64,000 nt of DNA from an uncultured Croceitalea sp. (GCA_947495075.1 CANLXH010000001.1:372001-436000); one strand, 5' to 3'; positions 17,201 through 26,974 are shown, numbered from the stretch's first letter. Translations and numbers: made by a program. The notes: a model not told the origin generated them from the letters alone.

Positions 17201-20200
17201 TCATATCGCACATAAGTTCCACTACCTCCCTGAACAAATGGAACAATATCGTTAACTGTAATTGAAGCATTGTTCGAATTATTACCAGAAGCGCAACTGA
17301 ATTCAACAATTGTTGGAGTAGGAACTGTAATAGTGGTTGGTTCCGATAAAGTTATAGACGCGCTGTCTACACTACAATTATTAGTGGCAGTATCACCTGT
17401 AGCAGTAATGATATAACCAGCAGTAGTAGCTGTAGGTGCCAATCCGGTAAATGTAGCTGATGTAGCTGATGTACTAGTTGGTACTATACTGACCGATGCT
17501 CCATCCATTGATGTAATTTCAAAATTATAAGGAGCTGCAGCACTATTTGTTGTTGAAATAGTTATGGTACCATCATTGTTGCCAATACAGGTAATATCAG
17601 TAGTAATAATAGCGGAATCAATAATAGGTTCGACTCTGTTGGGCACGTTTATTACAAATGTTCTATCGCAAGTTGCTGAACTTGGTGTGTTAGTATCGAA
17701 AATAGTTATGGTGTAATCACCTGGTAAAGGGGCCTGATAATCAAAGTTATTACTTGGTACAGCAGTTTGAGCTATTGGTGGTACCCCGGCAGTATTAGTG
17801 ATACTGTATTGGTAATTACTTGAGCCATCTAATACTTCGATGTTGATAGTAGCTTCAGGATTAGGAGTAGTACAATCTAACAATTTAGTTAGTGAAACAC
17901 TTGCAGATAGCACTGGGTCAACCACAAATGCTGATTGAGAATTGGTACATCCATTACCATCAATCACATATACGTCATAGGAACCTGGAGTAATATTGGT
18001 AAATACCCCTCCATTATCTTCAAAAGTAGTTGGAGCTGGGTTTCCATTAGGTACTATTGCATAACGAAGATTACCAGCAGCTGAAACACCAGAAGCGGTA
18101 ACTGTTATTGGTGCCTCGCAATTATCTTGAGTAACACTAATTGTTGGATTAGGTGCTAAGGTTAAGGCAACTGTATTTAATACTAACGGACAACTATACT
18201 GATCGTATAACGTAACTGTATAATTACCAGCAGGCGAATTTACAGGAACTTGTACTGGATTGTTTGTGGTACCTGTTAAAGTAGTAAAACCTGAAGGTCC
18301 ACTAACATCATAGGCATAAGGAGCACCACCACCTCCAGAAATACCGTTTATAGATATTAAACCCGGTAGATTACATGAAATATTTCTTGTTACGACTGCG
18401 GTTCCGGCAAGTGGTGCCAGTTCTGGTACGTAGGCATTTTCACTTGCACCGCGACAAGCATCTACATTAGCTCCATCTACTTGAATAACATCAATATAAT
18501 AATCGCCTTCAGCAAGTGGTAAGGTTGTTGTAATAAGACTATTATATGGAACATTTGTAGCTGTTGGTCCAACGCCACTTACTTCAATAGGTGTAGCGTT
18601 GCCAAGTTCATAAATTTCCCATCGCATTTGTGGATATGGAGTTGTTGGATTTAAAGTAAACGTAATTTGCCCATTTGCGGCACTATCGCAAGTTGGTTTA
18701 ACTGTTGAACTTATTTCAACAGGTAATGGAGTGATTAAATCGTTTACATTCACTAAACTCTGACGAACACAGCCTGTATTATCCCTAACATAGAACACAT
18801 AAGTTCTTCCCGGGGTTAGTCCGGTCCAGATGTACAGTCCATGTCCAGCAGTTACGGTTGCTCCTGAAGAATTAGTGGTACTTCCTGGCTGCCAAGTGGC
18901 TGCTGCTGGATTAAAGTTTGCCGGATCTTCAGAAAAGGCATATTCATAAGGCGCTAGACCTGCAGTTCCTTGAACTCTCACCTGTAATTCATTACAATCG
19001 ACAACAATTGCACTAATGCTGATATCTAAATTATCAAGAGGAAAAGGAATGATGTAACGGTCAAAATCTCTTTGACAGATGGTGCCGCTTGCTAAGGTAA
19101 CACGTATCGAAGGAAATACAGCTGTCCCAGAAAAAGTAGGGTTGGCTGCGCTACCCCTCAATTCATCTGAGCTTTGCCATGTTACTCCGCCATCATTACT
19201 ATATTCTACAGTACCTGTTGGAGTGAAAACAGTATCAAACTCAAAACCAAAATCACTTTCTATGGTACTTGTACAATTAACAGGTAAAATTGGGAGTATA
19301 TCTGCAGTTATTTGAGCAGCGTTGTTAATTGTTATGGTTGATGAAGTCACCGAACAGGTGTTTTCATCAGTAATAGTAACTTGATAGTCACCCACGCCAA
19401 TACCATTAAAGGTAAGGGTGGTTGTAGCGATATTAGTATTACTTCTACCATAGTCGATACTATCGCCAGTGGATAAATCTGTTAAAGTATACGTGTAGGG
19501 AGCAGTACCTCCAGTAACAGTTACATCAATTAGGCCAAGCCCATCAAAACATTCAGGGTCTGTAGGGACAGCAGCAACTGATAAAGGTGTTACTGGTGTT
19601 AAGATAATATCTTCTTGTAAGAAAGAGCATATAGCTGGTGCTCCATTGTTATCTTGTACATAGACGTCATATCCACCGGGGTTAGCAGTAGCCATGGCAT
19701 CTGTAATAGTTAAGGTATTGGTAGCGCTGTATAATCCAGTGGGGCTTGTGTTGGCTGGTACAATAGCATAAAGTAAAATGCCATTACCGCCAGTAGCGTT
19801 TATAGTAATAGAACCATCTCCACAAGCACTAAGTTCTACAATAGCAATATCAACTATCAATTGAGGGTTAAGAGTTACTGTTTGTGTGTTCGTTGCTACT
19901 GGACATCCTAATTGGTCTCTAACTTCTACATCATAACTGCCATTGACAAGACCTGAAAAAGTATGTGTTGTTGCTCCGGATGGAGAAGGTGTAATCCAAG
20001 GACCGCTATCTAGTCTAAATTCATAATTACCATTACCTGAGGTAACATTTACTACAATAGAACCATCATTATTACCTGAATAACAAGCGGTAGGAACTGT
20101 ATTAAAAGCTACTGGCTGTGGACCATTGACCACGATTGCATTGTCAATAACATCAATACAACCGTTTGTATCCCTAACTCGTACAACATAAGATTCCCCA

Positions 20201-23200
20201 GTCGCATTTTCAGGTACATTGAGAAATATAGCTGTATTTTGAAATGGTCTTTCTATCGAAGTAATATTATAAGAAGCTTCTGCGAGTCCTCCATCATTTA
20301 TTTCTAGTTGGTACGCATAGTTTAGTGTACCACCCGATGCCGAAGCGGTAAGTGTTGCACCATTATTACAAGTTGCTTGAGCTGTCAGTGATACCGAGCT
20401 TACTATAAGAGTTGGCTCTGATAGTGTCTGACTAAAAGAAACTGAACAGTTATTACTTAGATTGTCCGTAGTTCTAACATCAATATCATAATTGCCAGCA
20501 GATAAGCCTGTAAGCGTTATGGTACTTGTACTTTGCGGAGCGGAGAAACCACCACCGTTTACTTGGTATTCAAAAGAAGCATCGAAGTTTTCTACCTCAA
20601 AGATGATACTTCCATCATTACCTGTGTTACAAGTGATATTAGAAAATGTAGTTATGGTTGCATCAAAAGCACGCCCATCTTCTACAACAACAGTGATATC
20701 GGCAGTTTTATCGCATATCTCTGGTAATTGATAGGCCTGTATATCGTCTAAAATCAAATCATTTCCGTCATTGCTATTCACATTTGTTCTAAAAACAATG
20801 TCAATACCAGTATTTGTTCCTGGGTCAAAAGTTATTGTACGCTGATGCCAATCTGTATCACTGGTATTTTTAGGAATTTCATTGGTTACTTCACTGTAAA
20901 TTACAGTTCCAGTATTATCTAAAATTTCGACAAACACTTGCGGATTGTTACCAGCACCAGACAAGTTCATTAAGTTATAAGCCCAAAAATCTAATGTGAT
21001 TTCTTGATTTGGTAAGACTTCTAGATTTCGTCTTGCCCATAAGATGTTGTTAAGTTGCGGATTACCAGTATCAGAAAAAGTACTTACATCTATCGCTAAG
21101 AATCTACCATCGGTCAAACCTGTATGATCTTGAGGGTTGGTCCAGAATGAAACAGGATTTGTTACAAGGTTCGTTACAGTGTACTCTCCATTTACTAATA
21201 TTCCTGCAGGGCCTCTATTACAATTGGTTGTTGTGCCATTTTGAGGCTCATAACAATAATCAGCACCTATTTCACCAATTTGAGTAGTTGGTCCTGTACC
21301 GAAATTTTCATTGAACAATATAGTTTGCCCTGGAGCTATTAAAGTAGTATAATCAATACTTACGGTATAAACGCCATTAGCTACATTTTCGAAAATATTA
21401 TTTGTGGTCGGCGTGTTTGGCGTTCCATCCAAAGCATATGAATATGTAAAATCAGAAGTATTAGATGGGTTAATAGTAATTGTTCCTTCTCCGTCACATG
21501 AATAATCTACCGTATGAGGAAAACTAGGGTCGCTAGTATTGGTAGGAACAGTGAAGTCTATATCAAATGTACAACCTAGGTCGTCTCTTAAAACTAATTG
21601 ATATGTGCCTGGTAGTAAGTTTTGTTCGTTAACTGCTCCAAAACTACTTCCTCCATCAAAACTATATTCATAGGGTGCTTGACCACCGTTCGCATTCAGT
21701 ATTTTAACAAGTGCTCCTGCTGGATTACAAGAAGCATCTTCGATTATTGATGCAGATGCGGTTAATCTAAAAGGTTGAACTATTTCGTAATCAAAGTTTT
21801 CTACACAATTGGTTCCATTACTTGAATCCATTACGGTAATGGTGTAAAGTCCTGCTGGAAGATTTACAAATGTATCTGTATTTTGATAATTGGTGCCACC
21901 ATCTAAACTATATTGGTATGGTGATGTACCGCCGGTCACTGAGACGGTTAGCGAAGCCGTGGCTGAATCTGCACAAACAATACCTGAATCGGAGGCTGAA
22001 ATGGACAGACTACCTAAATCTTCTACCCTAACTGAATTTGATATGGCGTAGCATCCGTTACCATCTCTTACAATAAATCTATAATCACCATCTTCATTTG
22101 GAAAGTATGTGCTTGGTGTTCCACGATATCCAAAAAGAAAACTTGAAGTAGTTTCATAAGCTGAGTCTGGAACCGATGCTTCATCGGTATATAGATTAGT
22201 GCCGTCTTTACTCCATATGGCTACATCGTAGTTAGGACTTGGTAACCCACCGGAAGGTGAAACATTTACGATACCGGCGTTACATGTAATATTTTCTGAA
22301 GTAACAGCAGTTAAAGTTAATTTGGGAATTTCATTCACGGTTATTTGCTGTGAATCAAAACACCCATGCTGTGTTCTTGTTACTACCAAATAATCTTCTG
22401 GGTTCACATCAGAGAAAGTGTACGAATTATCATTTAACGCTGGCTGACTGCTAACTAAAGACCCAAGACCACCATTACTACCATCATCTAAGCGTAGTTC
22501 GTAACTATAATTAGGTAAAGCATTTATTGCTTGAACTGTGATTGTACCTAACACATTACAATCTTCCGAGGTGGTACTTAAGTTTACACTAAAAATTCGC
22601 TCTTGAATACCGATATCATCAGTTTCGAAAATACAGCTTCCAGCAATTGGAGTGTTGTCGCTAGGGTTTAGTTGTATAGCTTGAACTTTATAAGTACCAC
22701 TAGTTGTAATATTGAAGTTAGGACCATTATTTGCTGAGAAAGGAACAACAATATCATTATTTGTCGCATCGAGTAATTGGAATCCGTAACCTGTACCAAC
22801 ATTAGTTATTCTGATATTACCTGGTGTACTACATAATATATCTGCTGAAGTATAATCAATATCCAGTTCGTTTTTGAAAATATCGAAGTAAAAACGACTA
22901 AAGCATCCATTTAAGTAGTTGATAACTACTCTAAATTCACCGCTTTCAGTTGCGGTAAAATTATCACCAGTATGAACGCTGTTCCAAGTACAAGTACCAT
23001 TCTTGTTTGCACAATCATCTCCTGTGTTAGAACAACTGGCCTCATCGAGTTTTTCCCAAACGATACTTTGTGCGTCTGTAATACCCAGTTGTATGAGTGC
23101 TTCATCAGCTGCACCACATAAAAATATTTTAGGCAATAAATCCCCATCAATAGAGCAGGTGACAATTTCTCCCTGCAAATCATTATCGGCATTTGCATCG

Positions 23201-26200
23201 CTGTTGACCTGATTAAAATAATTGATTACTGGGTTTGTTTGAGTTGTGCCAAATCGTTCTACGGTAATACGTTCTATCAAATCAGAACATCCGCTAGCGC
23301 CAGATTTTTCTACAATATAATCTCCTATGTTGGTAACAAGTAGTGTACTTGGGTCACTATCAGGATTTCCATCATTTAATACAGTATCAGAACCATCTAC
23401 AATACCATTTCCGTTAGTATCTAACACCCAATTGTAGGTTGTAAATCCAGAACCTGCAGTCAAAATTGTATTATCACCACACAACTGTACCGTTCTTGCT
23501 TGGTTACAACCCGCAAGATCGTTTGATATGGAGTTGCTCGCAATTTCTGGTGTTCTAGGGCATGCGGTTATAGAACTTGAGCCACCCTCATCGGTAAATA
23601 CTGAAGTATTAAGTACACCTTGATAAGTTGAGTACGCATTATTTTGTAAGGTAGATGAACAAGCGGAAACAAAATCTGAGCAATTATTGGCAATACTTAC
23701 CGTAATGACAATCGTGTATTCTGGATCACCAATTTCTACTAAATTGTCAGGTACTGTAAAAGTTATATTTTGGTTTGTTGCGTCGTAAACATGAGTAGTT
23801 CCTAGTGCGTTGGTCACGTCCACATTATCTAAGGTAACATTATCGGGTAAAATGTTTCTTATGGTATAGTTCACTGCATCATCGTCACCTGTGTTTTGAA
23901 AACGAAGTACATAATTAAAGGTTTGACCCAAACTTACGTTTTGACCATTAATATCAGTACCTCCCAAATCTTCAGAGGTATTTTCCAATAGAATTTCAGG
24001 TGCAAAAACTTGATTGTATGATGCTGCATTTACTGTTCCATCATTAGAGTCTACAACAGGAATTCCTGTACCAAATTCACCACCGTCGCCGCCATCTGCA
24101 TTATCATCTTTATAAAACTCATTGGCATCATTACAGCCATCTCCATCACTATCTAAATCTAAATGATTTGGGAAGCCATCGTTATCTGTATCACAACCCG
24201 CGGTTAACAGTGTACCTGACATATTCGTAGGACCTACCACAGCTTGATCAATTATAATGGTATTATTCCCAGAGGCATTCCATGCAAAAGTACTTGTAGG
24301 TATTGTTAATACCATTGGTTCTAATACTCCATTTGATGTTCTTGTTCCGAACAGTTCAAATTCACCAGATTGATTTATTACAACCCTTAGTAAGGGGCTT
24401 CCTTCAGAACCAGTTAGGGTATAAATTTGTGGGTTTCCGTCTTGACCGTAACCAAAGCCATCAAGAAAGGTTGCAAAATTTCCTCCAACTCCTGTTTGAA
24501 ATTGGATTTCTCCAGCAATATCGGTACCATTAATGCTTAAGTTGAAAGAATTATCTAGACTAAAAATATCTAAGATGAGGTAATTGTCAACTGTTACTAA
24601 ACTACTAGTGTGGCTACTTCCATTGGAAATATTAAACGATAAGGTCTCACATTCATCTTCGTCATAAATACCATCATTATCATCATCTAAATCTACAATA
24701 TCTTTTACTCCGTCATTATCAAAATCATTGTGGACAACAATTTTTGCTGATGGGCTATCTTCTGTCAAGTTTGCATCGGTCTGGTCTTGAGTATGCGTAG
24801 CTGTGTTTGTTAGACTCAATAAGGGTAGCGTGTCTATTTCATCAGCACGTACTTCAAGTTCTAACTCTGCTACTTCTCCACCATCTAAGGTTCCTATATT
24901 CCATATGTTTCCACTAAAACTTCCTGTGATTGTAAAGGCATTAACTAAAGTAAGACCTGTGGGAATGTTATCCGTAATTTGTAGGTTAGTTAAAGGACCT
25001 ACGCCCCAGTTTTGCACTCGTATGGTGAAAGTAGCGGTTTCTCCTTCCATAATTTCTGGATTGTCCACCGTTTTTTCAATATGTATATCTGGGTCACAGT
25101 ATAAGCCTAAAATAGAATTACTATCATATGTACATGGACCTTTTGTACCCCTTAAAAAGTATTCACCCGCACCGTTAGGGGTATAAATTGGGCTATTTGC
25201 TCCTGGTATAATTTCACCGTCTTTATACCATTGAAAAGCATCGAAATTACTATTTGTAGCTTCAAAAATTTCGGAACCTACAAAACATCCACTACCGCCA
25301 CGTATTTCTAAAGTTACAGCAGGAACAGTATCAAAACCTGAAAAATAACCTGCAACTCCCCTAGCACCATTGAATCCAAAAAAGCCGACAGCCATAGGAC
25401 CCGTAGATGCGACACTGACATCACCATTTAGGTTAGGAATGTAAAAAGTCTTCCAATCTGTTGAACCTGCGACAGGATTAGAAGCAGGAAGTGTAACGGG
25501 ACCATTACCATCATTAACTATAATATTTGCATCTGGAGTATTTACTGCAGCAATAATAGTCATACCTCCTGTAACAGTTGTTCCCGCCATGTTTCTAATA
25601 TCAGGAATGTTATCCATCACATCTGGCAGTAAACAATTTACTGGCGCTACAAAGTTTAGACCTTGAGTATATGGTGTAGTTGCACCAGCCATACATTGAT
25701 ATGCATAAACATCTTTTGAAGTCTGTACGAGCATATTGGCGCCAGCGATGTTTGCCGAATATAAATTACTAGGGATTTCAAAATAGTCACCATTATTAAT
25801 TGTGGCAATGGGAGTGGTCGAACCATTTACAAAAATTTGAGTATTATCAGATATTGCTATTATCAAGGGAAATTCAGTCCATCCATTTGAGTTTCCATTA
25901 CCTCGAACAAAAACGTATTCTTTTCCTAATCTATTTTCTGGAACTGGCTGATCAATACCTGCATCTCTATTACTTGCACCTACTTGGCGACCAAAGTTCA
26001 TGGAACCATTACTTATTACGATATCTTTATCTGAAACAATAGATGCTCCAATCCAACCATCTTCATGAGCCTGTGTTGGAGTATTGCCAATGTATGTCTC
26101 GTAAACAAATGATTCATTAGCGTTAAGTGTAATTTGATGCGTATTATCTGTAATACCTGCCCTGTTATTGCCTACTCTAAATTCACAACCAGGGTCATAC

Positions 26201-26730
26201 CCAAAAAGATTAATGGTCGTATTATCCTCCGTCGCCATAATACCGAGGGTATTTGATTTTGAAGGATGAGCGCCTCTGTTAGGTACGCCACCCCATTTAA
26301 AGTTGGTACCCATGGCTACCCTACCTTTTGAGGTTAAGGAAGCAGATTGCGCACTACTACTACCGCGGTAGTTTACATAAAAACGATTTCCACTGGGCGA
26401 TTCAAACCGAAGTCCGCTATTATTTAAAACAATACCTGTATTAGCATTGTTTACTAAAATAATGTTATTGTCCCCATTACTCATCGAGTAAACAGCAGGA
26501 CTTACATTAGATATATTAAAGGTGGCTACTGGCGTAGTATTAGTTCCTTGATAAGCGTTTACTGTAAATGTTGTAGGCTCAGGAGTAGAAAGATATATTG
26601 CTTGTTCTCTAATACCGGCATTATTTTGTCCCTGTTTTAAGGGTGGTAAGTAATGCAAATCACTAAGTTGAGCAGTAGCAGAGAAACTTATGAATAAGAC
26701 GAAGCTAAATAATAATGCTTTCAAGTTCAT
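14203..26730 (-). CDS. Giant SprB-like T9SS adhesin (4175 aa)
   Basis: Exported protein with a signal peptide (MNLKALLFSFVLFISFSATAQ). Order of parts: IgGFc-binding-like head about 21-480; Ig-like module (FQWYKDGEIIPGA) about 482-540; DUF11 about 548-665; Asp-rich thrombospondin-3/EF-like calcium motifs (DNDGVKDIVDLDDDNDG) about 668-692 and again 842-870 (DTDNDGFPNHLDLDSDGDG); a second DUF11 about 905-1010; then about 27 SprB-like repeats from about 1380 to 4085, most with two cysteines and a GG-x-x-P-Y-x-Y-S core. A jelly-roll-like module interrupts them at about 1800-2003. A CHU_C type B sorting domain ends it (FFTPDGDGTNDLW to FTLYR). By family it should be a surface-anchored adhesin moved by the gliding machinery or used for attachment. 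No sprF/porP-like partner lies beside it. Confidence 0.92.
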   Translation of the reverse strand: MNLKALLFSFVLFISFSATAQLSDLHYLPPLKQGQNNAGIREQAIYLSTPEPTTFTVNAYQGTNTTPVATFNISNVSPAVYSMSNGDNNIILVNNANTGIVLNNSGLRFESPSGNRFYVNYRGSSSAQSASLTSKGRVAMGTNFKWGGVPNRGAHPSKSNTLGIMATEDNTTINLFGYDPGCEFRVGNNRAGITDNTHQITLNANESFVYETYIGNTPTQAHEDGWIGASIVSDKDIVISNGSMNFGRQVGASNRDAGIDQPVPENRLGKEYVFVRGNGNSNGWTEFPLIIAISDNTQIFVNGSTTPIATINNGDYFEIPSNLYSANIAGANMLVQTSKDVYAYQCMAGATTPYTQGLNFVAPVNCLLPDVMDNIPDIRNMAGTTVTGGMTIIAAVNTPDANIIVNDGNGPVTLPASNPVAGSTDWKTFYIPNLNGDVSVASTGPMAVGFFGFNGARGVAGYFSGFDTVPAVTLEIRGGSGCFVGSEIFEATNSNFDAFQWYKDGEIIPGANSPIYTPNGAGEYFLRGTKGPCTYDSNSILGLYCDPDIHIEKTVDNPEIMEGETATFTIRVQNWGVGPLTNLQITDNIPTGLTLVNAFTITGSFSGNIWNIGTLDGGEVAELELEVRADEIDTLPLLSLTNTATHTQDQTDANLTEDSPSAKIVVHNDFDNDGVKDIVDLDDDNDGIYDEDECETLSFNISNGSSHTSSLVTVDNYLILDIFSLDNSFNLSINGTDIAGEIQFQTGVGGNFATFLDGFGYGQDGNPQIYTLTGSEGSPLLRVVINQSGEFELFGTRTSNGVLEPMVLTIPTSTFAWNASGNNTIIIDQAVVGPTNMSGTLLTAGCDTDNDGFPNHLDLDSDGDGCNDANEFYKDDNADGGDGGEFGTGIPVVDSNDGTVNAASYNQVFAPEILLENTSEDLGGTDINGQNVSLGQTFNYVLRFQNTGDDDAVNYTIRNILPDNVTLDNVDVTNALGTTHVYDATNQNITFTVPDNLVEIGDPEYTIVITVSIANNCSDFVSACSSTLQNNAYSTYQGVLNTSVFTDEGGSSSITACPRTPEIASNSISNDLAGCNQARTVQLCGDNTILTAGSGFTTYNWVLDTNGNGIVDGSDTVLNDGNPDSDPSTLLVTNIGDYIVEKSGASGCSDLIERITVERFGTTQTNPVINYFNQVNSDANADNDLQGEIVTCSIDGDLLPKIFLCGAADEALIQLGITDAQSIVWEKLDEASCSNTGDDCANKNGTCTWNSVHTGDNFTATESGEFRVVINYLNGCFSRFYFDIFKNELDIDYTSADILCSTPGNIRITNVGTGYGFQLLDATNNDIVVPFSANNGPNFNITTSGTYKVQAIQLNPSDNTPIAGSCIFETDDIGIQERIFSVNLSTTSEDCNVLGTITVQAINALPNYSYELRLDDGSNGGLGSLVSSQPALNDNSYTFSDVNPEDYLVVTRTQHGCFDSQQITVNEIPKLTLTAVTSENITCNAGIVNVSPSGGLPSPNYDVAIWSKDGTNLYTDEASVPDSAYETTSSFLFGYRGTPSTYFPNEDGDYRFIVRDGNGCYAISNSVRVEDLGSLSISASDSGIVCADSATASLTVSVTGGTSPYQYSLDGGTNYQNTDTFVNLPAGLYTITVMDSSNGTNCVENFDYEIVQPFRLTASASIIEDASCNPAGALVKILNANGGQAPYEYSFDGGSSFGAVNEQNLLPGTYQLVLRDDLGCTFDIDFTVPTNTSDPSFPHTVDYSCDGEGTITINPSNTSDFTYSYALDGTPNTPTTNNIFENVANGVYTVSIDYTTLIAPGQTILFNENFGTGPTTQIGEIGADYCYEPQNGTTTNCNRGPAGILVNGEYTVTNLVTNPVSFWTNPQDHTGLTDGRFLAIDVSTFSDTGNPQLNNILWARRNLEVLPNQEITLDFWAYNLMNLSGAGNNPQVFVEILDNTGTVIYSEVTNEIPKNTSDTDWHQRTITFDPGTNTGIDIVFRTNVNSNDGNDLILDDIQAYQLPEICDKTADITVVVEDGRAFDATITTFSNITCNTGNDGSIIFEVENFDASFEYQVNGGGFSAPQSTSTITLTGLSAGNYDIDVRTTDNLSNNCSVSFSQTLSEPTLIVSSVSLTAQATCNNGATLTASASGGTLNYAYQLEINDGGLAEASYNITSIERPFQNTAIFLNVPENATGESYVVRVRDTNGCIDVIDNAIVVNGPQPVAFNTVPTACYSGNNDGSIVVNVTSGNGNYEFRLDSGPWITPSPSGATTHTFSGLVNGSYDVEVRDQLGCPVATNTQTVTLNPQLIVDIAIVELSACGDGSITINATGGNGILLYAIVPANTSPTGLYSATNTLTITDAMATANPGGYDVYVQDNNGAPAICSFLQEDIILTPVTPLSVAAVPTDPECFDGLGLIDVTVTGGTAPYTYTLTDLSTGDSIDYGRSNTNIATTTLTFNGIGVGDYQVTITDENTCSVTSSTITINNAAQITADILPILPVNCTSTIESDFGFEFDTVFTPTGTVEYSNDGGVTWQSSDELRGSAANPTFSGTAVFPSIRVTLASGTICQRDFDRYIIPFPLDNLDISISAIVVDCNELQVRVQGTAGLAPYEYAFSEDPANFNPAAATWQPGSTTNSSGATVTAGHGLYIWTGLTPGRTYVFYVRDNTGCVRQSLVNVNDLITPLPVEISSTVKPTCDSAANGQITFTLNPTTPYPQMRWEIYELGNATPIEVSGVGPTATNVPYNSLITTTLPLAEGDYYIDVIQVDGANVDACRGASENAYVPELAPLAGTAVVTRNISCNLPGLISINGISGGGGAPYAYDVSGPSGFTTLTGTTNNPVQVPVNSPAGNYTVTLYDQYSCPLVLNTVALTLAPNPTISVTQDNCEAPITVTASGVSAAGNLRYAIVPNGNPAPTTFEDNGGVFTNITPGSYDVYVIDGNGCTNSQSAFVVDPVLSASVSLTKLLDCTTPNPEATINIEVLDGSSNYQYSITNTAGVPPIAQTAVPSNNFDYQAPLPGDYTITIFDTNTPSSATCDRTFVINVPNRVEPIIDSAIITTDITCIGNNDGTITISTTNSAAAPYNFEITSMDGASVSIVPTSTSATSATFTGLAPTATTAGYIITATGDTATNNCSVDSASITLSEPTTITVPTPTIVEFSCASGNNSNNASITVNDIVPFVQGGSGTYVRYEFIEEDDPNTVAVEAPAIVQTGPNATFVETNFAGGVYTINVYDTNGCVGITTATITPFDELQSTAITIDDAISCSNGGEDISINAIGSITNYTSHPGNYEFRMLPSGTTQTSNVFADLQPNSYTFAVTNVNTGCELIITHVVEEPNTFDLTVEKLADAVCFGDDGSIRLLMSDATYTGSFSWSIYNTNGTPADRSDDGVAVLTGSSPDFGPTPAIAIAAGNYLVEVVQDAFPDCSQVRSFSVSTPSAPITLGTINLIDVGCTNNQGSATINPLGGQAPYDIILTNNTTGTPVTIVNVSGHIFENLSAAQYSISVTDALGCTTNFNNAFELLLPDPISGSITATSLVCQGDTDASVSISLNPRNISTNYRFILNKYDDGSGTNLIQSSTSQTSASFDNLGSGFYNISVVDDMNCTFESVIVQIMEPIETNGMLLTTASLSCSSDASLELTAMGGTAPYVWSTDGISFNAMNETNGPNTHLFQNVTAGAYQYYIRDSFNCVSTISNKIVLNPIEPLTLALNTTAAVINCNGESTALIEAKADGGLGNYQYGLFADAGLVTEIRPYQNSGTFIDLPQGIYFVSVQSEDCETTSMEVRIDEPSPLVVNPTITDITCNGADDGSILVDVQGGSGDYQFAISPNLNQFRDENSFNQLAPGDYEVIAQDSNGCFELIEFTITEPLELEMTYTSTPEICAGDEDGTITVSITGGTAPYSTSINSNNDSDFEEGRFSYDGLPNGTYVMFIKDAMGCTTNEIIEIEAGANLNVAPEVIYECSGDTPDNRLELTFEDPSVMNDVLYGLDTDDSSRMVLEPNFNNLSPGIHFVTIAHANGCINRVNFEVEEFLPLQIVAEQQDINEITALIEGGKEGYTYYFNDLDNGEDNKFYITATDTYTVRVVDANGCESITSIFMEFIDIEIPTFFTPDGDGTNDLWLPRNIEQFPNIFIKVYDRYGRQVYELPDNEEGWNGLYNDYDLPTGDYWYVIKLNGEDDQREFIGHFTLYR
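14475..22590 (-). repeat. Array of about 27 SprB-like repeats
   Basis: Each unit is about 80-100 residues. It opens with a strand ending in a Cys (for example ITCNGADDGSI), passes a GG-x-x-x-Y-x-Y/F core, then a strand such as L-x-x-G-x-Y-x-V-x-V-x-D, and usually a second Cys in N-G-C before the next unit. Counted by hand from the translation; the first and last units are degenerate. DNA-level identity between units is low. Confidence 0.8.
20720..21325 (-). other. Jelly-roll-like module inserted in the repeat array
   Basis: About 200 residues (roughly 1800-2003 of the 4175-aa protein) interrupt a SprB-like unit. They begin ILFNENFGTG and contain NPVSFWTNPQDHTG, DGRFLAIDVSTFSDTG, ITLDFWAYNLMN, WHQRTITFDPG and LILDDIQAYQLPEIC. 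The sequence F-N-x-x-F-G ... F-x-x-D ... I-T-L-x-F-W-A/Y ... D-D-I is characteristic of beta-sandwich carbohydrate-binding or MAM-like modules. Assignment is by pattern only. Confidence 0.55.
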
Positions 26731-26974
26731 TTAAGGTAATTTTTTCGGTATGGATTCAATTAACCCAACCTCAAAAAAACATCTAAAGAGTAGTTCTAAC
26801 AATATTATGTTGTAAAAGGACCTGAAAGCGTTGCTAACACAGGTAATTCTGTAAAATTCTATTGAAAATAGAATGTTTTTTTGTTTTAAATACTTGTCGA
26901 AAGAAGGTTTTATTTGAAAAAATCTAGAAAATATTATCTTGATGGTGTTATTTTACTGGTATAAAAGATAATAG
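26731..26974. other. Divergent intergenic region with orphan hairpin
   Basis: A 244-bp gap between the giant adhesin (minus) and the kinase-like gene (plus). No TAnnTTTG box was found for either gene. It holds a terminator-like hairpin at 26856-26882 and a weaker ACCTG/CAGGT pairing just upstream, both oriented on the plus strand. Confidence 0.5.
26856..26882 (+). terminator. Orphan terminator-like hairpin
   Basis: ATTCTATT (26856-26863), a GAA loop, AATAGAAT (26867-26874), then G and seven T. It is oriented on the plus strand 92 bases before the ATG at 26975, with no annotated gene upstream on that strand. It could end a small RNA or act as an attenuator. Confidence 0.45.

Noticed and set aside
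14475..22590. CRISPR-like or satellite DNA array suggested by repeated structure
   Set aside because: The repetition is at protein level (about 90-residue units) with low DNA identity and no spacer pattern.
22926..23198. 90-aa same-strand alternate frame inside the giant adhesin
   Set aside because: The main frame carries continuous repeat motifs through this region; the alternate frame has none.
24803..25186. 127-aa open frame on the strand opposite the giant adhesin
   Set aside because: It is an antisense shadow of a long continuous gene with no promoter or homology signal; several similar frames occur in the same gene.
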